From NCBI RefSeq assembly GCF_905220995.1, contig NZ_CAJNBJ010000016.1, positions 62,001 to 126,000 of the forward strand: a stretch of DNA of 64,000 nt, written 5' to 3'. The notes under the pieces were generated by a model. It did no database searches and had not been told where the DNA came from. It was given only the letters and a program-made list of their open reading frames with translations. This DNA is from Nitrospira defluvii (GTDB lineage Bacteria > Nitrospirota > Nitrospiria > Nitrospirales > Nitrospiraceae). Both the position numbers and the translations under genes were made by a program. Of this stretch, positions 24,662-35,775 are shown one piece after another. Position 1 is the first letter of the stretch. The number at the start of each line of letters is the position of its first letter.

Positions 24662-26095
24662 TTACCGACCCGACTTTGCCGTCTTACCTGCCAGGAGGTA
24701 CTGATTGATCCCTGCCGCCATCTTGCGCCCTTCGGCGATGGCCCAGACGATAAGGGAAGCGCCGCGCTTCGTGTCACCGCCGGCAAAGACGCCATCGAGG
24801 TTGGTCATGAAGTTTTCGTTGACGGTCACACAGCCGCGCGCATCGTAGTTGACACCGAGGCTGTCGAGAAAGCCGTTTCTGACTGGGCCCGTGAAACCCA
24901 TGGCGAGCAGCACGAGATCCGCATCCAGCTCGAAGTCCGTATTCGGCATCGGCACGAACTTACCGCCCTCAAACTTGACCCGGTTGGCATGCAGTTTGGT
25001 CACATGACCGTTGTGGCCGGTAAACTTGGTGGTGGACACGCTCCATTGACGATCGCACCCTTCTTCGTGCGCATGCGACGTACGAAGCTGCATCGGCCAG
25101 AGCGGCCATGGCGTCGAACCGGCTCGGGTCGGAGGCGGCTCCGGCAAGACTTCGAACTGATGCGCCTCGCTGCAGCCCTGTCGATGAGCAGTTCCCAAAC
25201 AGTCGGACCCGGTGTCGCCGCCGCCGATGATCACCACCCGCTTGCCCTTGGCGGTAATCGGTTCTTCGGAGACGGAGATCCCTGCCGTTCGCTTGTTCTG
25301 CTGCGTGAGATATTCCATGGCGAAATGGATGCCCTTAAGCTCACGCCCCGGAACCGGCAGATCGCGCGCCAGTTCCGCACCCATGGTCAGCCCCACCGCA
25401 TCGAATTGGTTGCGCAACTGGTCACCGGTGATATCGACACCCGCCGTCACACCGGTTCTGAATTCCACACCCTCGGCTTTCATCTGCTCCAGCCGCCGAT
25501 CGATGACCCACTTTTCCATCTTGAAATCAGGGATGCCGTACCGCAACAAGCCGCCGATCCGATCCGCCTTTTCGAACACGGTGACGCTATGACCGGCTCG
25601 CGCGAGTTGCTGCGCAGCGGCCAGACCGGCCGGACCTGATCCGATGATGGCGACTGCCTTCCCTGTTTTTCTGACCGGCAATGCCGGCTCAACCAGGCCT
25701 TCGTTGAAGCCACGGTCGATGATGTTCCACTCCAGAATACGGATCGAGACCGGATCACTGTTGATGCCCAGCACGCAGGCGCCTTCGCAGGGCGCGGGAC
25801 AGAGACGGCCAGTGAATTCAGGAAAATTGTTTGTGGTGTGCAACGCCTTCAGCGCATCTTTCCAGCGGCCGCGATAGACGAGATCGTTCCATTCGGGAAT
25901 CAAATTGACGACGGGACAGCCGGTATTGCCCTGGCAAAAGGGGACGCCACAGTCCATGCAACGCGCGCCTTGGACTTTGAGCTTCTCCTCCGAGATGGGC
26001 TCGTACATTTCTTTCCAGTCGAGCACGCGCAACTCGACCGGTTTCCGCTTCGGTCCCTCACGCGCGTATTTCAAGAAGCCCTTTGGATCACCCAT
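24662..26095 (-). CDS. gltD: Glutamate synthase small subunit
   Basis: 477 residues. Supplies electrons from NAD(P)H to the large subunit for glutamate formation from glutamine and 2-oxoglutarate. N-terminal cysteines for two 4Fe-4S clusters (CMDCGVPFC, CPVVN, CPAPCEGAC), an FAD-binding motif (AIIGSGPAGLAAA near 150) and a second nucleotide-binding motif (VVIIGGGDTGSDC near 290). GVFAGGDTKRGASLIVWAIAEGR closes the fold. It lies 79 bp downstream of gltB on the same strand, forming the gltBD operon. ATG at 26095. Confidence 0.96.
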   Translation of the reverse strand: MGDPKGFLKYAREGPKRKPVELRVLDWKEMYEPISEEKLKVQGARCMDCGVPFCQGNTGCPVVNLIPEWNDLVYRGRWKDALKALHTTNNFPEFTGRLCPAPCEGACVLGINSDPVSIRILEWNIIDRGFNEGLVEPALPVRKTGKAVAIIGSGPAGLAAAQQLARAGHSVTVFEKADRIGGLLRYGIPDFKMEKWVIDRRLEQMKAEGVEFRTGVTAGVDITGDQLRNQFDAVGLTMGAELARDLPVPGRELKGIHFAMEYLTQQNKRTAGISVSEEPITAKGKRVVIIGGGDTGSDCLGTAHRQGCSEAHQFEVLPEPPPTRAGSTPWPLWPMQLRTSHAHEEGCDRQWSVSTTKFTGHNGHVTKLHANRVKFEGGKFVPMPNTDFELDADLVLLAMGFTGPVRNGFLDSLGVNYDARGCVTVNENFMTNLDGVFAGGDTKRGASLIVWAIAEGRKMAAGINQYLLAGKTAKSGR

Positions 26096-26174
26096 CGCTA
26101 ATTCGTCTCTCGTCCTTCGTCGCTCGGCTATCGACTGGATTGCTCACACGTGCGCGTCACTCGACGCGCGCCAT

Positions 26175-29100
26175 CTATTTTTGCACTTTGGCTGCAGCGG
26201 CCTTCCGCTCAGCCAGCACACGCTTGTAATCGATCGGCATCACCTTCACGAACTTCGTCAGAATCGCTTCCCAGCCGTCCAGAATACGCTTGGCATTCCG
26301 GCTGCCGGTATAGAGGAAGTGCGACGTGATCATGTCGTGCAGCAGCCGCTTATCCTCGTCGCTCGCGACCGGCTCCAACTCCACCATGCCCAAGTTGCAC
26401 CGTGATTGGAATTTATCCAACTCGTTCAGCACGAACGCGACCCCGCCCGACATGCCCGCGGCGAAATTCCTGCCGGTCCGGCCCAAGACGGCTACCACGC
26501 CACCGGTCATATATTCGCACCCGTGGTCGCCGGTTCCTTCGACGACGGCGCGCACGCCGCTGTTCCGCACTGCGAACCGCTCACCGGCCATACCATAAAA
26601 ATAGGCTTCGCCCTGCGTGCCGCCATACAGCGAGGTGTTGCCGACGAGGATCGTTTCTTCGGGCGTGTAAATCGCGCTCTTCGGCGGGAAGACGATGATC
26701 TTGCCGCCCGACAAACCTTTCCCGATATAGTCGTTGGATTCACCCTCCAGAATCAGCGTGATGCCGCGAGAGAGGAACGCCCCAAACGACTGACCGGCTG
26801 ATCCATTGAACTTGATGCTGATTGTGTCGGCAGGCAACCCATCCTGACCGTACTTCTTCGACACCTGGCTCGACAACATCGTGCCCACGGTCCGGTTCAA
26901 ATTCCGGATCGGCAATTCAAGCGAGACCTTCTCCCCACGTTCGATTGCCGGTGCACATTGCTCGATGAGCGTACGGTCCAGAATTTCGGCGATGCCGTGA
27001 TCCTGCTTTTGCACGCAATACCGCGGCACCTCAGGACCGACTTCGGGCATCTTCAGCAGCGGCGCTAGATCCAGCCCCTTGGCTTTCCAATGTTCCACGG
27101 CCTTATGAATCTTGAGTTTGTCGACACGCCCAACCATTTCATTGACGGTGCGGAATCCCAACTTCGCCATGATCTGCCGCAACTCTTCGGCGATAAAGAA
27201 GAAGAAATTGACGACATGTTCCGGTTGGCCGGTGAACTTCTTGCGCAACACCGGGTCCTGGGTCGCAATGCCGACAGGGCAGGTGTTGAGGTGGCACTTC
27301 CGCATCATGATGCAGCCTTCGATGATGAGCGGGGCCGTCGCAAATCCGTATTCCTCTGCGCCCAAAAGAGCCGCAATGGCCACATCGCGTCCGGTCTTCA
27401 TCTGGCCGTCTGTTTCCACACGGATCCTGCCGCGCAAATCGTTGAGGACCAGCGTTTGATGGGTTTCCGCCAAACCCAGCTCCCAGGGCACACCGGCGTA
27501 CTTGATGGAGGAGAGCGGGGAGGCTCCGGTCCCGCCTGAATCGCCGCTGATGAGCACCTTGTCCGCATGAGCTTTCGCGACCCCGGCGGCAACCGTGCCG
27601 ACTCCGACTTCAGAGACCAGTTTCACTGAGACGGCCGCATCGGCATTGGCATTCTTCAAGTCGAAGATGAGCTGTGCGAGGTCTTCGATGGAATAGATGT
27701 CGTGGTGCGGCGGGGGTGAAATGAGCTGCACGCCCGGCGTGGAGTACCGCAACCGCGCGATGTTCTCATCCACCTTGTGCCCGGGCAGCTGGCCACCTTC
27801 GCCCGGTTTCGCACCCTGCGCCATCTTGATTTGCAGCTCTTTGGCGTTCACCAGATAATGGCTCGTCACACCGAACCGCGCCGAGGCCACCTGCTTGATG
27901 TAGCTGTTGCGGGAGTCGCCGTTCGGAAGGGGCTCGAATCGTTCCGGATCTTCGCCTCCCTCGCCGGTGTTGCTCTTCGCCCCCAACCGATTCATCGCGA
28001 TCGCCAACGTCTCGTGCGCTTCCTTACTGATGGACCCGAACGACATGGCGCCGGTCGTGAAACGTTTGACGATTTCTTTGGCGGGCTCCACTTCGTCGAG
28101 CGCAATCGGCTCAGGGAGAAACTTGAACTCCAGAAGGCCACGCAGGTTCGAGCGACGTTTGCTTTCGTCATTGACCAGTTGGGAAAACTCGGCAAACGTT
28201 TTCGGATCGTTATTCCTGGTCGCGTGCTGCAACTTGTAGATCGTATCGGGATTCCAATTGTGGTGCTCGCCTTGAATGCGATAGTGAATCTCGCCGCCGA
28301 AATCCAATTGCCGGATCGGTACAGGCTCGTAGGCCACACGATGGCGGCGCAACGTTTCTTCCCCGATCTCCCGAATCCCAATGCCTTCGATCCGAGACGG
28401 GGTGCCAGTGAAATAGCGGTCGATCAATTCATGATTGAGGCCGATCGCCTCAAAAATCTGCGCGCCGCAGTACGACTGCACAGTGGAGATACCCATCTTT
28501 GAGAAAATCTTGAGCAGGCCTTTGTTGATGGCTTTGATGAACTTGCCTTCCGCGGTCGCGGCATCCAGCCCTTCCGGGAAATAGCCGTCACGCTCCAAGT
28601 CCACCAGCGATTCGAACACCAAATAGGGGTTCACCGTCCCTGCGCCGAAGCCGATCAAGCAGGCGAAATGGTGGACGTCTCGCGGCTCGCCGGTTTCCAC
28701 CGTCAGACCGACTTCGGTTCTCGTGCATTCCCGGACCAGATGGTGATGGACTGCCGCCACACCAAGGAGACTCGGGATGGGCGCCCATTCGGCATTCACC
28801 CCACGGTCGCTGAGGATCAGAAATTTGTAGCCTTCGCGAATGGCCTGCGATGCCTGCTTGCACAAGTCATCGACTGCCGCCCCCAGCCCTTCCGGCCCTT
28901 CCGCCACGCGGAACAACATCTTCAAGGTTTTGCTTTTGAAATGGGGATCGGCGATCTCGCGGATCTTGTGCAGATCGGCATTCGTCAAAATCGGCTGCTT
29001 CACCCGGATGCGGCGGGCCGATTCCGGATGCTCGTCCATCAGGTTCGGCTTAGGGCCGATGCTGGTGGTGAGCGACATCACGAGTTCTTCGCGGATCGGA

Positions 29101-30695
29101 TCGATCGGCGGATTCGTGACTTGTGCAAAAAGTTGCTTGAAGTATTTGAACAACAGTTGCGGCCGTTCCGACAACACCGCGAGCGGCGTATCGGTGCCCA
29201 TCGAGGAGATGGCTTCCTGCCCTTCCACCACCATGGGGGTGATGACCATCTTGAGTTCTTCGATGGTATAGCCAAAGGCCTGCTGACGCTGCCGGATCGT
29301 GGGATGATCGGGCTGCGGCACGTTGATGGGATCGGGCAACTCATCCAGCGAAATGCGATGCTCGGTCACCCAGGACCGATACGGCTTGCGGCGAACGATA
29401 TCGGCCTTGACCTCTTCATCGTCGATGATGCGCCCCTGCACGGTGTCCACGAGGAACATACGGCCAGGCATCAAACGGCCTTTTTGACGAATACGCTGCG
29501 GGTCCATCGGCAACACACCCGCCTCGGACGCCAGCACGACCAACCCGTCGGTCGTCACCTGGTATCGACAGGGACGCAGGCCATTCCGGTCCAGCGTGGC
29601 CCCGATCAACTTCCCGTCGGTGAAGCAGACAGCCGCAGGACCATCCCAGGGCTCCTGCATGGCGGCGTGGTATTCGTAGAACCCACGGCGATCGAGGTCC
29701 ATTTGAGGATTGGCGACCCAGGGCTCGGGGATCAACATCATCATCGCATGCGGCAACGACCGCCCGCCGAGCACCAGAAATTCCAACGCATTGTCCAGGC
29801 TGGCCGAATCGCTCTGATTTTCATAGACGATCGGAAACAACTTCTTCATGTCTTCGCCGAACAGCTCGGAATTCAACCGTCCCTGCCGCGCGCGCATCCA
29901 GTTCACATTGCCCTTCAGTGTGTTGATCTCTCCATTGTGGCAAATGTAGCGATAGGGATGGGCCAATGGCCAGGTGGGAAACGTATTCGTGCTGAACCGC
30001 GAGTGGACGAGGGCCATGGCGCTCGTGAGGCTGCTGTCGGTCAGATCCTGGTAATACTGTGGAATCTGATGTGGGAGCAGCAATCCTTTGTAGACAATGG
30101 TGCTGCTGGAGAGGCTTGAAATATAGAAGTATTCCCGCCCATCGATGGCGGACTCACGCACCGCCCGTTCCACGCACTTCCGGATGACGTACAACCGACG
30201 CTCAAATTCTTCGTCGGTGAAGATCCCGCGCGCAATGAAGACCTGCCGCATGAACGGCTCAGTGCTGCGCGCAACCGGTCCAATGGCGTCGCTCTTGACC
30301 GGTACATCTCGCCAGCCGAGCAGCTTGGCGCCCGCATCCTTGATCGTGCGCGCGAAGAGCGTTTCACATTGCGTCCGGGCATCGGCATCAGGCGGCAGAA
30401 AGACCATGCCCACGCCGTACTCGCCCGCACCGGGCAACTTGATGCCGCTGTCCTTGGCGGCACGCTTGAAGAACTCATGCGGCACTTGAAGCAGGATGCC
30501 GGCGCCATCACCGGTGCAAGGATCGCAACCTTGCGCCCCGCGATGGGTCAACGCCTCCAGTACTTGCAGGCCCTGCTCGACGATCCGATGCGAACGCTGG
30601 CCCTTGATATCGACGACAAACCCGACTCCACACGCGTCCTTCTCGTGCTGCGGATCATAGAGCCCTTGTTTGGGAGGAAGCCCTGGTACATTCAT
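26175..30695 (-). CDS. gltB: Glutamate synthase large subunit
   Basis: 1506 residues from the ATG at 30695. The class-II glutaminase nucleophile is C22 ([10 protein letters not shown]), so a short propeptide would be cleaved before it; a start at 30725 would only lengthen that propeptide. Glutaminase domain about 22-420, central domain, FMN-binding synthase domain containing the 3Fe-4S cysteines ([15 protein letters not shown]), then a C-terminal beta-helix. Key enzyme of the GS-GOGAT route of ammonia assimilation. Divergent from the polyprenyl synthase gene across about 236 bp. Confidence 0.97.
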   Translation of the reverse strand: MNVPGLPPKQGLYDPQHEKDACGVGFVVDIKGQRSHRIVEQGLQVLEALTHRGAQGCDPCTGDGAGILLQVPHEFFKRAAKDSGIKLPGAGEYGVGMVFLPPDADARTQCETLFARTIKDAGAKLLGWRDVPVKSDAIGPVARSTEPFMRQVFIARGIFTDEEFERRLYVIRKCVERAVRESAIDGREYFYISSLSSSTIVYKGLLLPHQIPQYYQDLTDSSLTSAMALVHSRFSTNTFPTWPLAHPYRYICHNGEINTLKGNVNWMRARQGRLNSELFGEDMKKLFPIVYENQSDSASLDNALEFLVLGGRSLPHAMMMLIPEPWVANPQMDLDRRGFYEYHAAMQEPWDGPAAVCFTDGKLIGATLDRNGLRPCRYQVTTDGLVVLASEAGVLPMDPQRIRQKGRLMPGRMFLVDTVQGRIIDDEEVKADIVRRKPYRSWVTEHRISLDELPDPINVPQPDHPTIRQRQQAFGYTIEELKMVITPMVVEGQEAISSMGTDTPLAVLSERPQLLFKYFKQLFAQVTNPPIDPIREELVMSLTTSIGPKPNLMDEHPESARRIRVKQPILTNADLHKIREIADPHFKSKTLKMLFRVAEGPEGLGAAVDDLCKQASQAIREGYKFLILSDRGVNAEWAPIPSLLGVAAVHHHLVRECTRTEVGLTVETGEPRDVHHFACLIGFGAGTVNPYLVFESLVDLERDGYFPEGLDAATAEGKFIKAINKGLLKIFSKMGISTVQSYCGAQIFEAIGLNHELIDRYFTGTPSRIEGIGIREIGEETLRRHRVAYEPVPIRQLDFGGEIHYRIQGEHHNWNPDTIYKLQHATRNNDPKTFAEFSQLVNDESKRRSNLRGLLEFKFLPEPIALDEVEPAKEIVKRFTTGAMSFGSISKEAHETLAIAMNRLGAKSNTGEGGEDPERFEPLPNGDSRNSYIKQVASARFGVTSHYLVNAKELQIKMAQGAKPGEGGQLPGHKVDENIARLRYSTPGVQLISPPPHHDIYSIEDLAQLIFDLKNANADAAVSVKLVSEVGVGTVAAGVAKAHADKVLISGDSGGTGASPLSSIKYAGVPWELGLAETHQTLVLNDLRGRIRVETDGQMKTGRDVAIAALLGAEEYGFATAPLIIEGCIMMRKCHLNTCPVGIATQDPVLRKKFTGQPEHVVNFFFFIAEELRQIMAKLGFRTVNEMVGRVDKLKIHKAVEHWKAKGLDLAPLLKMPEVGPEVPRYCVQKQDHGIAEILDRTLIEQCAPAIERGEKVSLELPIRNLNRTVGTMLSSQVSKKYGQDGLPADTISIKFNGSAGQSFGAFLSRGITLILEGESNDYIGKGLSGGKIIVFPPKSAIYTPEETILVGNTSLYGGTQGEAYFYGMAGERFAVRNSGVRAVVEGTGDHGCEYMTGGVVAVLGRTGRNFAAGMSGGVAFVLNELDKFQSRCNLGMVELEPVASDEDKRLLHDMITSHFLYTGSRNAKRILDGWEAILTKFVKVMPIDYKRVLAERKAAAAKVQK

Positions 30696-30894
30696 GGCAC
30701 GTATTCTCGTCAAAAAGGCAGGCAATTAACCGGGGAACAGACTCCCCTCTCGGGGACGTTGAAGCTGTCGCACGACCACGGTGACTGCTACCATCATAAT
30801 GGGGAAATAAGCGAGGGGTCACCTTACTGGATGGGCCGTGAAACTGTCAAGAGAACGGCAAGGCAATCTGCCTCGGACGGAGGCCGACCAGTGC

Positions 30895-30924
30895 TTGACT
30901 TAATGGAGTTTCCTGCCCTACTAT
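30895..30924 (+). promoter_or_regulatory. Sigma-70-like promoter of polyprenyl synthase
   Basis: TTGACT (30895-30900), an 18-base spacer, TACTAT (30919-30924). The gene's ATG begins only 7 bases after the -10 box, so transcription would start at or next to the A of the start codon, giving a leaderless mRNA. No ribosome site precedes this ATG. Confidence 0.6.
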
Positions 30925-30931
30925 CCGCCCC

Positions 30932-31936
30932 ATGTCGAACGGACCGACCACCCTGACACTCCACAGCATGGCTGATGTCTGGGATGTGTATCGTGAAGAG
31001 CTCGAGGGGGTCGAGGACCAGATCCGGAAGAACCTCGACTCCAGCGTCGCCTTGGTCAACACAGTCGCCGCGCATATTCTGAACAGCGGCGGCAAACGGG
31101 TCCGCCCCCTCTTTGTGCTCCTCAGTGCTCACCTCTGCGGATACGCCGGGCAGGACCATCAAGCACTCGGTAGCCTGGTTGAATTCATCCACACCGCCAC
31201 TCTGTTGCACGACGACGTCGTCGATGACGCCGACCTGCGACGAGGCCGCCGTACCGCGAGCAAAGTCTGGGGCAATCAAATCAGCATTCTGGTCGGTGAC
31301 TATCTCTATTCCCGCGCGATCTGCCAGATCGTCGATTTCCGCAACCAGGGCATCAACGAAGCATTGTCGGAAGCCTGTCGGAAAATGGCCGAGGGCGAGG
31401 TCTTGCAACTCTATTACAACGGCAATCCGCTGATGCCGGAGCCCGAATATCTTCGCATCATCGAGCACAAGACCGCCGGGTTGATTGCCGCATCCTGCAA
31501 GATCGGCGCGATCGTCGCCGGAGCCACGGAAGAGTTACAGGAGGCGCTGTTCCGGTTCGGGCAGCGGCTGGGCATCGCATTCCAACTGGCGGACGACACG
31601 CTGGACTATACCGCCAACGGTGAGCATCTGGGCAAAACACTTGGGCAGGACCTTCGACAAGGCAAAGCGACACTGCCGTTGTTGCACCTCTTGCAACACT
31701 GCTCCGAGCCGGATCGGCAGCTGATTAAAGACCGCATGGAAACCAGGACCTTGACCGACGAGGAACTCCGCCGCATCGTGGCCTTGATGCAGGAGTATGG
31801 GTCCATCGCCTACGCCATGGAACGGGCACACGCATTTGTCGCCGCCGCCAAACGCGATCTCGAGCTGTTCCACGACAACACCGCCAAGCGCGCCCTGTCC
31901 ATCGCCGCCGATTACATGGTGACTCGCGACCGCTGA
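30932..31936 (+). CDS. ispB: Long-chain polyprenyl diphosphate synthase
   Basis: 334 residues. Builds the polyprenyl tail of quinones by adding isopentenyl units. First Asp-rich motif DDVVDDADLRRGRR near 94, second in QLADDTLDYT near 219, plus GGKRVRPLF. Small residues upstream of the first motif favour long products, as in octaprenyl (IspB) or similar synthases; exact chain length cannot be read from sequence. Leaderless promoter just upstream. Start ATG at 30932; an alternative ATG is residue 13. Confidence 0.88.
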   Translation: MSNGPTTLTLHSMADVWDVYREELEGVEDQIRKNLDSSVALVNTVAAHILNSGGKRVRPLFVLLSAHLCGYAGQDHQALGSLVEFIHTATLLHDDVVDDADLRRGRRTASKVWGNQISILVGDYLYSRAICQIVDFRNQGINEALSEACRKMAEGEVLQLYYNGNPLMPEPEYLRIIEHKTAGLIAASCKIGAIVAGATEELQEALFRFGQRLGIAFQLADDTLDYTANGEHLGKTLGQDLRQGKATLPLLHLLQHCSEPDRQLIKDRMETRTLTDEELRRIVALMQEYGSIAYAMERAHAFVAAAKRDLELFHDNTAKRALSIAADYMVTRDR

Positions 31937-32101
31937 GTTGCCGCCGGCTGGATTCACAACGCTCACGCTCTGCTGACCGTACAAGCCGTTCGGCGCTGGT
32001 GTCCATTCGCCGCTGGCGGATGGCAAGAGGATGTGGACACCCCTACGCTCGACAGCCTGTTGTTTGTACCGCGTTCACGCGAGAAAAGGATAGGAACCCG
32101 T

Positions 32102-33424
32102 ATGGCACACATCATCCCCTTTCACGGCACCCTCTATAACCCAGCGACGGTCGGCGACGTCCGCCAGGTGGTCGCACCGCCCTATGACATCATCGACAAC
32201 GCCTTGCAGAAAACGTTGCACGATCGCCACCCCAACAACGTCATTCGCCTGGAACTCGGCTACGAGCAGGCTGGAGACACGGCCACCAACAACAAATACA
32301 CCCGTGCAGCGGGAGCGCTGAAAGACTGGTTGAAGACCGGGGCTCTGCGCAAGGATTCCCAGCCCGCGATCTATTACCACACGATCGAATACCAGCCGCC
32401 CTATTCAGCTCCCGGCACGCCCACGAAGGTGTTCAAGGGATTTCTGTCGACGGTCGAGCTCGAAGAATTCGGATCGGGGAAGATCTACCCGCATGAAAAC
32501 ACGCGCGCGGCGGCGAAAACGGATCGGCTCAATCTCTTGGAAGCCTGCCGCGCCAACTTCAGCGCCATTATCTCGCTGTATTCCGATCCGCAGAATGACG
32601 TGCTCGCCCTGATCGAACAGGCCATCGCCACGGACAAACCCCGGATCGATTTTCAGGACGACGTGGGCTTCCGGCAGCGACTCTGGAGCGTGACCGACCC
32701 CAATGTACTCGCGAAGGTCGTCGAGATCATGCACACGAAACAGCTGTTCATCGCCGACGGCCACCATCGCTACGAAACGGCGCTGAACTATCGCCGCGCC
32801 AGGCGGCAACAGGCCGGGGCCCCGACGTCACCGCAGCCGTACGACAGTGTCCTGATGCTGTTTGCCAGCCTCGAGGACAAGGGGTTGACGGTGTTGCCGA
32901 CGCATCGGGTATTGACCACGTCGATGCCCGCGCCCGCAGAATTGCTGCGTACCTTGGATCCGGTGTTCGAAGTCACCGCCCTGCCGTTTCAAGCCGGCAA
33001 TGAGGCCCAGGTGCGAGGACAATTCATCGAAACCCTGCGTAGCCGCGGCCAGTCCGTACCGATGTTCGGCCTCGCCCTCAAGAATGATCCACAGTATTAC
33101 CTGTTGACCCTGAGGGCCGCGCATCGCCCCACAGCATCGACCTCACCGCGTGATCGCCTCGACGTCTCCCTGCTTCAGCAGCATGTCGTCTCCACCCTCT
33201 GCCCCACGCAGCAGGCGCAGGAAGCGATGCTCTATTCGAAAGACGACCACGAAGCCTTGAATTGGGTGCGACAGGGAACCGGCACAGCTGCGTTACTCTT
33301 AAATCCAACCAAGGTTGCGGAAGTGAAGGCCGTCGCCTCGGCAGGTGAGCGCATGCCCCATAAATCGACCTATTTCTTTCCCAAACCGCTGACCGGACTG
33401 GTCATGAATGTCATGGAAGGCTAG
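32102..33424 (+). CDS. DUF1015 family protein (SerK-like)
   Basis: 440 residues from the ATG at 32102, preceded by AAGGATAGGA. DUF1015 hallmarks: VVAPPYDII near the N-terminus, KIYPHENTRAAAKTDRLNLLEACRANFSAI and LFIADGHHRYETALNY. In archaea a member (SerK) is an ADP-dependent free-serine kinase; bacterial roles are unproven. Full length. It is 37 bp upstream of the sigma-54 regulator on the same strand and may be co-transcribed. Confidence 0.88.
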   Translation: MAHIIPFHGTLYNPATVGDVRQVVAPPYDIIDNALQKTLHDRHPNNVIRLELGYEQAGDTATNNKYTRAAGALKDWLKTGALRKDSQPAIYYHTIEYQPPYSAPGTPTKVFKGFLSTVELEEFGSGKIYPHENTRAAAKTDRLNLLEACRANFSAIISLYSDPQNDVLALIEQAIATDKPRIDFQDDVGFRQRLWSVTDPNVLAKVVEIMHTKQLFIADGHHRYETALNYRRARRQQAGAPTSPQPYDSVLMLFASLEDKGLTVLPTHRVLTTSMPAPAELLRTLDPVFEVTALPFQAGNEAQVRGQFIETLRSRGQSVPMFGLALKNDPQYYLLTLRAAHRPTASTSPRDRLDVSLLQQHVVSTLCPTQQAQEAMLYSKDDHEALNWVRQGTGTAALLLNPTKVAEVKAVASAGERMPHKSTYFFPKPLTGLVMNVMEG

Positions 33425-33461
33425 CTAGCAAGCGACCGTCAGTTCCGTCGAGCGTGGCACG

Positions 33462-34841
33462 ATGACGAAGGCCAAAGTACTCATAGTCGATGACGATCAG
33501 GACATCGTGACGATGTTGCAGGATCGCCTCGACGCCGGCGGGTATAAAACCCTGACGGCCTCTGATGGCCAACGTGGCCTCGAGCTCATCGAACAGGAAT
33601 CTCCCAACCTGGTCCTGCTGGACCTCTACTTGCCTCGGCTCAAAGGCATGGATGTGCTCAAGCGCATGGCCCAGAACAAGCAATGCGAGGACATTCCGGT
33701 CATCGTCATGACGGCCGCGGGCACGATTCCCGACGCCGTCGAAGCCATGCGCCATGGGGCCTACGACTTTCTGACAAAGCCGCTGGAGAAAGACCATCTC
33801 CTGATCGTCATTCAGAAGGCGCTGGAACGGGACTCGCTGAAGCGGCAGGTGGCCGCGCTCAAATCGGACATCCAAAACCGCTATGCCACCATCGTGGGAG
33901 ACAGTGCGAAGATCAGGAGCATCATCGAATCGGCCCAGCGTGCAGCCAAATCGGATGCCAGCATTCTCCTGCTCGGAGAAAGCGGTACCGGCAAGGAACT
34001 CTTTGCACGATCCATCCACCAATGGAGCCCGCGCCAAAGCATGCCGATGGTCGTCATCAATTGTGTGGCGCTCACGGAAACATTGCTGGAGAACGAACTC
34101 TTCGGCCACGAGCGAGGCGCATTCACGAGTGCCGACCGCCTTCAAAAGGGCAAGCTTGAAATGGCCGACGGCGGGACCGTGTTCTTGGACGAGATCGGTG
34201 ACATGCCGTTACCCTTGCAGGCCAAACTCCTGCGCGTGCTCCAGGACAAGGAATTCCAGCGCGTCGGCGGCACACGGTCCATCTCAGTCAACATCCGGTT
34301 TGTGGCCGCAACGAACAAGGATTTACGACAGGCCGTGAAGGCGGGGCAATTCAGGGAGGATCTGTTCTTCCGGCTCAATGTCGTTAGCTTTACGCTGCCG
34401 CCGTTGCGGGAACGCAGTGAAGATATCGTGGGACTCGCGGAATTTTTCCTTAAGCGGCATGCCTACGAGGCCAAACGCCCCGGCGTGATGCTGAGCGCGG
34501 CAGCCAGGGCCGCCCTCACTCACTACTCCTGGCCCGGCAACATTCGTGAGCTCGACAACGTGTTATCACGCGCCGTTGTGCTCAGCCCTGGGGATGTGAT
34601 TGAGCCGGAATTTCTGGGACTCTCCAGCGAAGACGCGGGATCAATGAGAGCGGGAGACCCTGCCCTGCCCTACCTGAACCTGACCTACCATGAATCCATG
34701 GAAGCCCATAGCGCCTATATCATCGACCGGGCGCTGGAAAAGGCGGCGGGCAATCAAACGAAAGCGGCGGAATTCCTCGACTTGCAACGCACCTACCTTG
34801 CACGCCTGATCAAGCAGCGCAAAGCCACTCCCGACGAGTAA
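33462..34841 (+). CDS. NtrC-family sigma-54 response regulator
   Basis: 459 residues in three parts. Receiver domain (1-120) with D10-D11-D12, phosphorylatable D54 and K in FLTKPLE. AAA+ sigma-54 activator domain (about 140-375) with Walker A GESGTGKE, the loop GAFTSA (near 219-224), Walker B GGTVFLDEIGD and the arginine finger region FREDLFFRLNV. C-terminal Fis-type HTH (about 415-455, NQTKAAEFLDLQRTYLARLIK). The usual sigma-54 contact loop is GAFTGA; here Ser replaces Gly. No sensor kinase is adjacent and targets are unknown. Confidence 0.94.
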   Translation: MTKAKVLIVDDDQDIVTMLQDRLDAGGYKTLTASDGQRGLELIEQESPNLVLLDLYLPRLKGMDVLKRMAQNKQCEDIPVIVMTAAGTIPDAVEAMRHGAYDFLTKPLEKDHLLIVIQKALERDSLKRQVAALKSDIQNRYATIVGDSAKIRSIIESAQRAAKSDASILLLGESGTGKELFARSIHQWSPRQSMPMVVINCVALTETLLENELFGHERGAFTSADRLQKGKLEMADGGTVFLDEIGDMPLPLQAKLLRVLQDKEFQRVGGTRSISVNIRFVAATNKDLRQAVKAGQFREDLFFRLNVVSFTLPPLRERSEDIVGLAEFFLKRHAYEAKRPGVMLSAAARAALTHYSWPGNIRELDNVLSRAVVLSPGDVIEPEFLGLSSEDAGSMRAGDPALPYLNLTYHESMEAHSAYIIDRALEKAAGNQTKAAEFLDLQRTYLARLIKQRKATPDE

Positions 34842-34852
34842 CCAGGGCGGAC

Positions 34853-34948
34853 GCTGAAACAGCCGGCCAGCTTCGTTCTCGCAAGACACTGACGCCTCGC
34901 CTCCTGACAGTGCTGCGGCCTTGCTGGAAGGCCGTTTTGACCATCCTG
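34853..34948. repeat. REP/MITE-like element, eroded copy
   Basis: Resembles 51752-51879: left part CAGCCGGCCAGC-TTCGTTCTCGC and right part GCGGCCTTGCTGGAAGGCCGTTTTGACCATCCTG match the ends of that element, while the centre is shorter and different. The arms form an imperfect inverted repeat. It lies just after the sigma-54 regulator's stop and could act as a transcript end. Confidence 0.65.
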
Positions 34949-35024
34949 TACAGACGCACACCATCGCGCAGTCCGGACATCTAGTCCGGAAATCTCTGCA
35001 ATTGCTTTCATCAAGATTCTCGGC

Positions 35025-35765
35025 TTAATCCCCGGCTGAGCGAGCCGCCAGACTGATCCGCCCCGCCGCCGCATCCCGCTCAACTTGCGCATACCGTTCC
35101 GGCGTTCCGACATCACTCCAGAATCCGTCGAAATCGAATCCCACGATCCGCTCCCCGTCTTGAATGCCTTTGACGTAGGCGTCGATGATCGAACATTCTT
35201 TAGCGACCGGCAGGTACCGCAGGAGACGTGGATGGAGAATGTGGATACCCGCAAACATACGTGCCGCCGTGACGGTTGGCGCCGAGAGTCCGCGGCCCGT
35301 GATCCGGACGACCTCGGCACGATCCGCCACCTCGACTAAGCCCCAACGGGCCGCGTCAGGATCCTGCCGCAACACCAACGTCGCCGCCGCTGCATGCTCA
35401 CGGTGGAAGGCCATCACGGCGCCGAGATCCAGCTCAAACAGCGTATCGCCGTTCAGCACCAACACCGGCTCGCCTTTGAAATGCGGTTCTGCCTGCTTGA
35501 TCCCGCCGCCGGTACCCAAGATCACCGGCTCGTAGGAATAGATGAGGTGCATACCGAGCGCTGCGCCGTCCCCCAGCGCTTGCGAAATCATCGTGCCGAG
35601 ATGATGGAGGTTGATGACGACGTCCCGGATGCCGTGGCGCTTCAGCAGGAGCAAATTCCAGACAATCATCGGCGTCCCGGCGACCGGGAGGAGCGGCTTC
35701 GGCGTGACATCGGTGAGCGGCCGTAAACGAGTGCCGAGGCCCGCGGCGAGGATCATGGCCTTCAT
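35025..35765 (-). CDS. murU: MurNAc-1-phosphate uridylyltransferase-type nucleotidyltransferase
   Basis: 246 residues. Nucleotidyltransferase signature at the N-terminus (MILAAGLGTRLRPLT, then KPLLPVAG), LGTGGGIKQAEPHF, LVLNGDTLFELDL (metal-binding Asp) and WSDVGTPERY at the end, all found in MurU and related NDP-sugar pyrophosphorylases. Downstream of an AmgK-like kinase on the same strand, which supports MurNAc-1-phosphate to UDP-MurNAc conversion in the recycling bypass described in Pseudomonas putida. Taken alone the sequence would also fit a mannose-1-phosphate guanylyltransferase-like enzyme. Confidence 0.82.
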   Translation of the reverse strand: MKAMILAAGLGTRLRPLTDVTPKPLLPVAGTPMIVWNLLLLKRHGIRDVVINLHHLGTMISQALGDGAALGMHLIYSYEPVILGTGGGIKQAEPHFKGEPVLVLNGDTLFELDLGAVMAFHREHAAAATLVLRQDPDAARWGLVEVADRAEVVRITGRGLSAPTVTAARMFAGIHILHPRLLRYLPVAKECSIIDAYVKGIQDGERIVGFDFDGFWSDVGTPERYAQVERDAAAGRISLAARSAGD

Positions 35766-35775
35766 AAAAAGTCTT

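Noticed and set aside
24650..25639. 329-codon open frame opposite gltD
   Set aside because: Shadow frame of gltD, which has full family motifs on the other strand.
28668..30119. 483-codon open frame on the plus strand opposite gltB
   Set aside because: It mirrors the high-GC coding pattern of gltB, has no ribosome site and no recognisable protein features.
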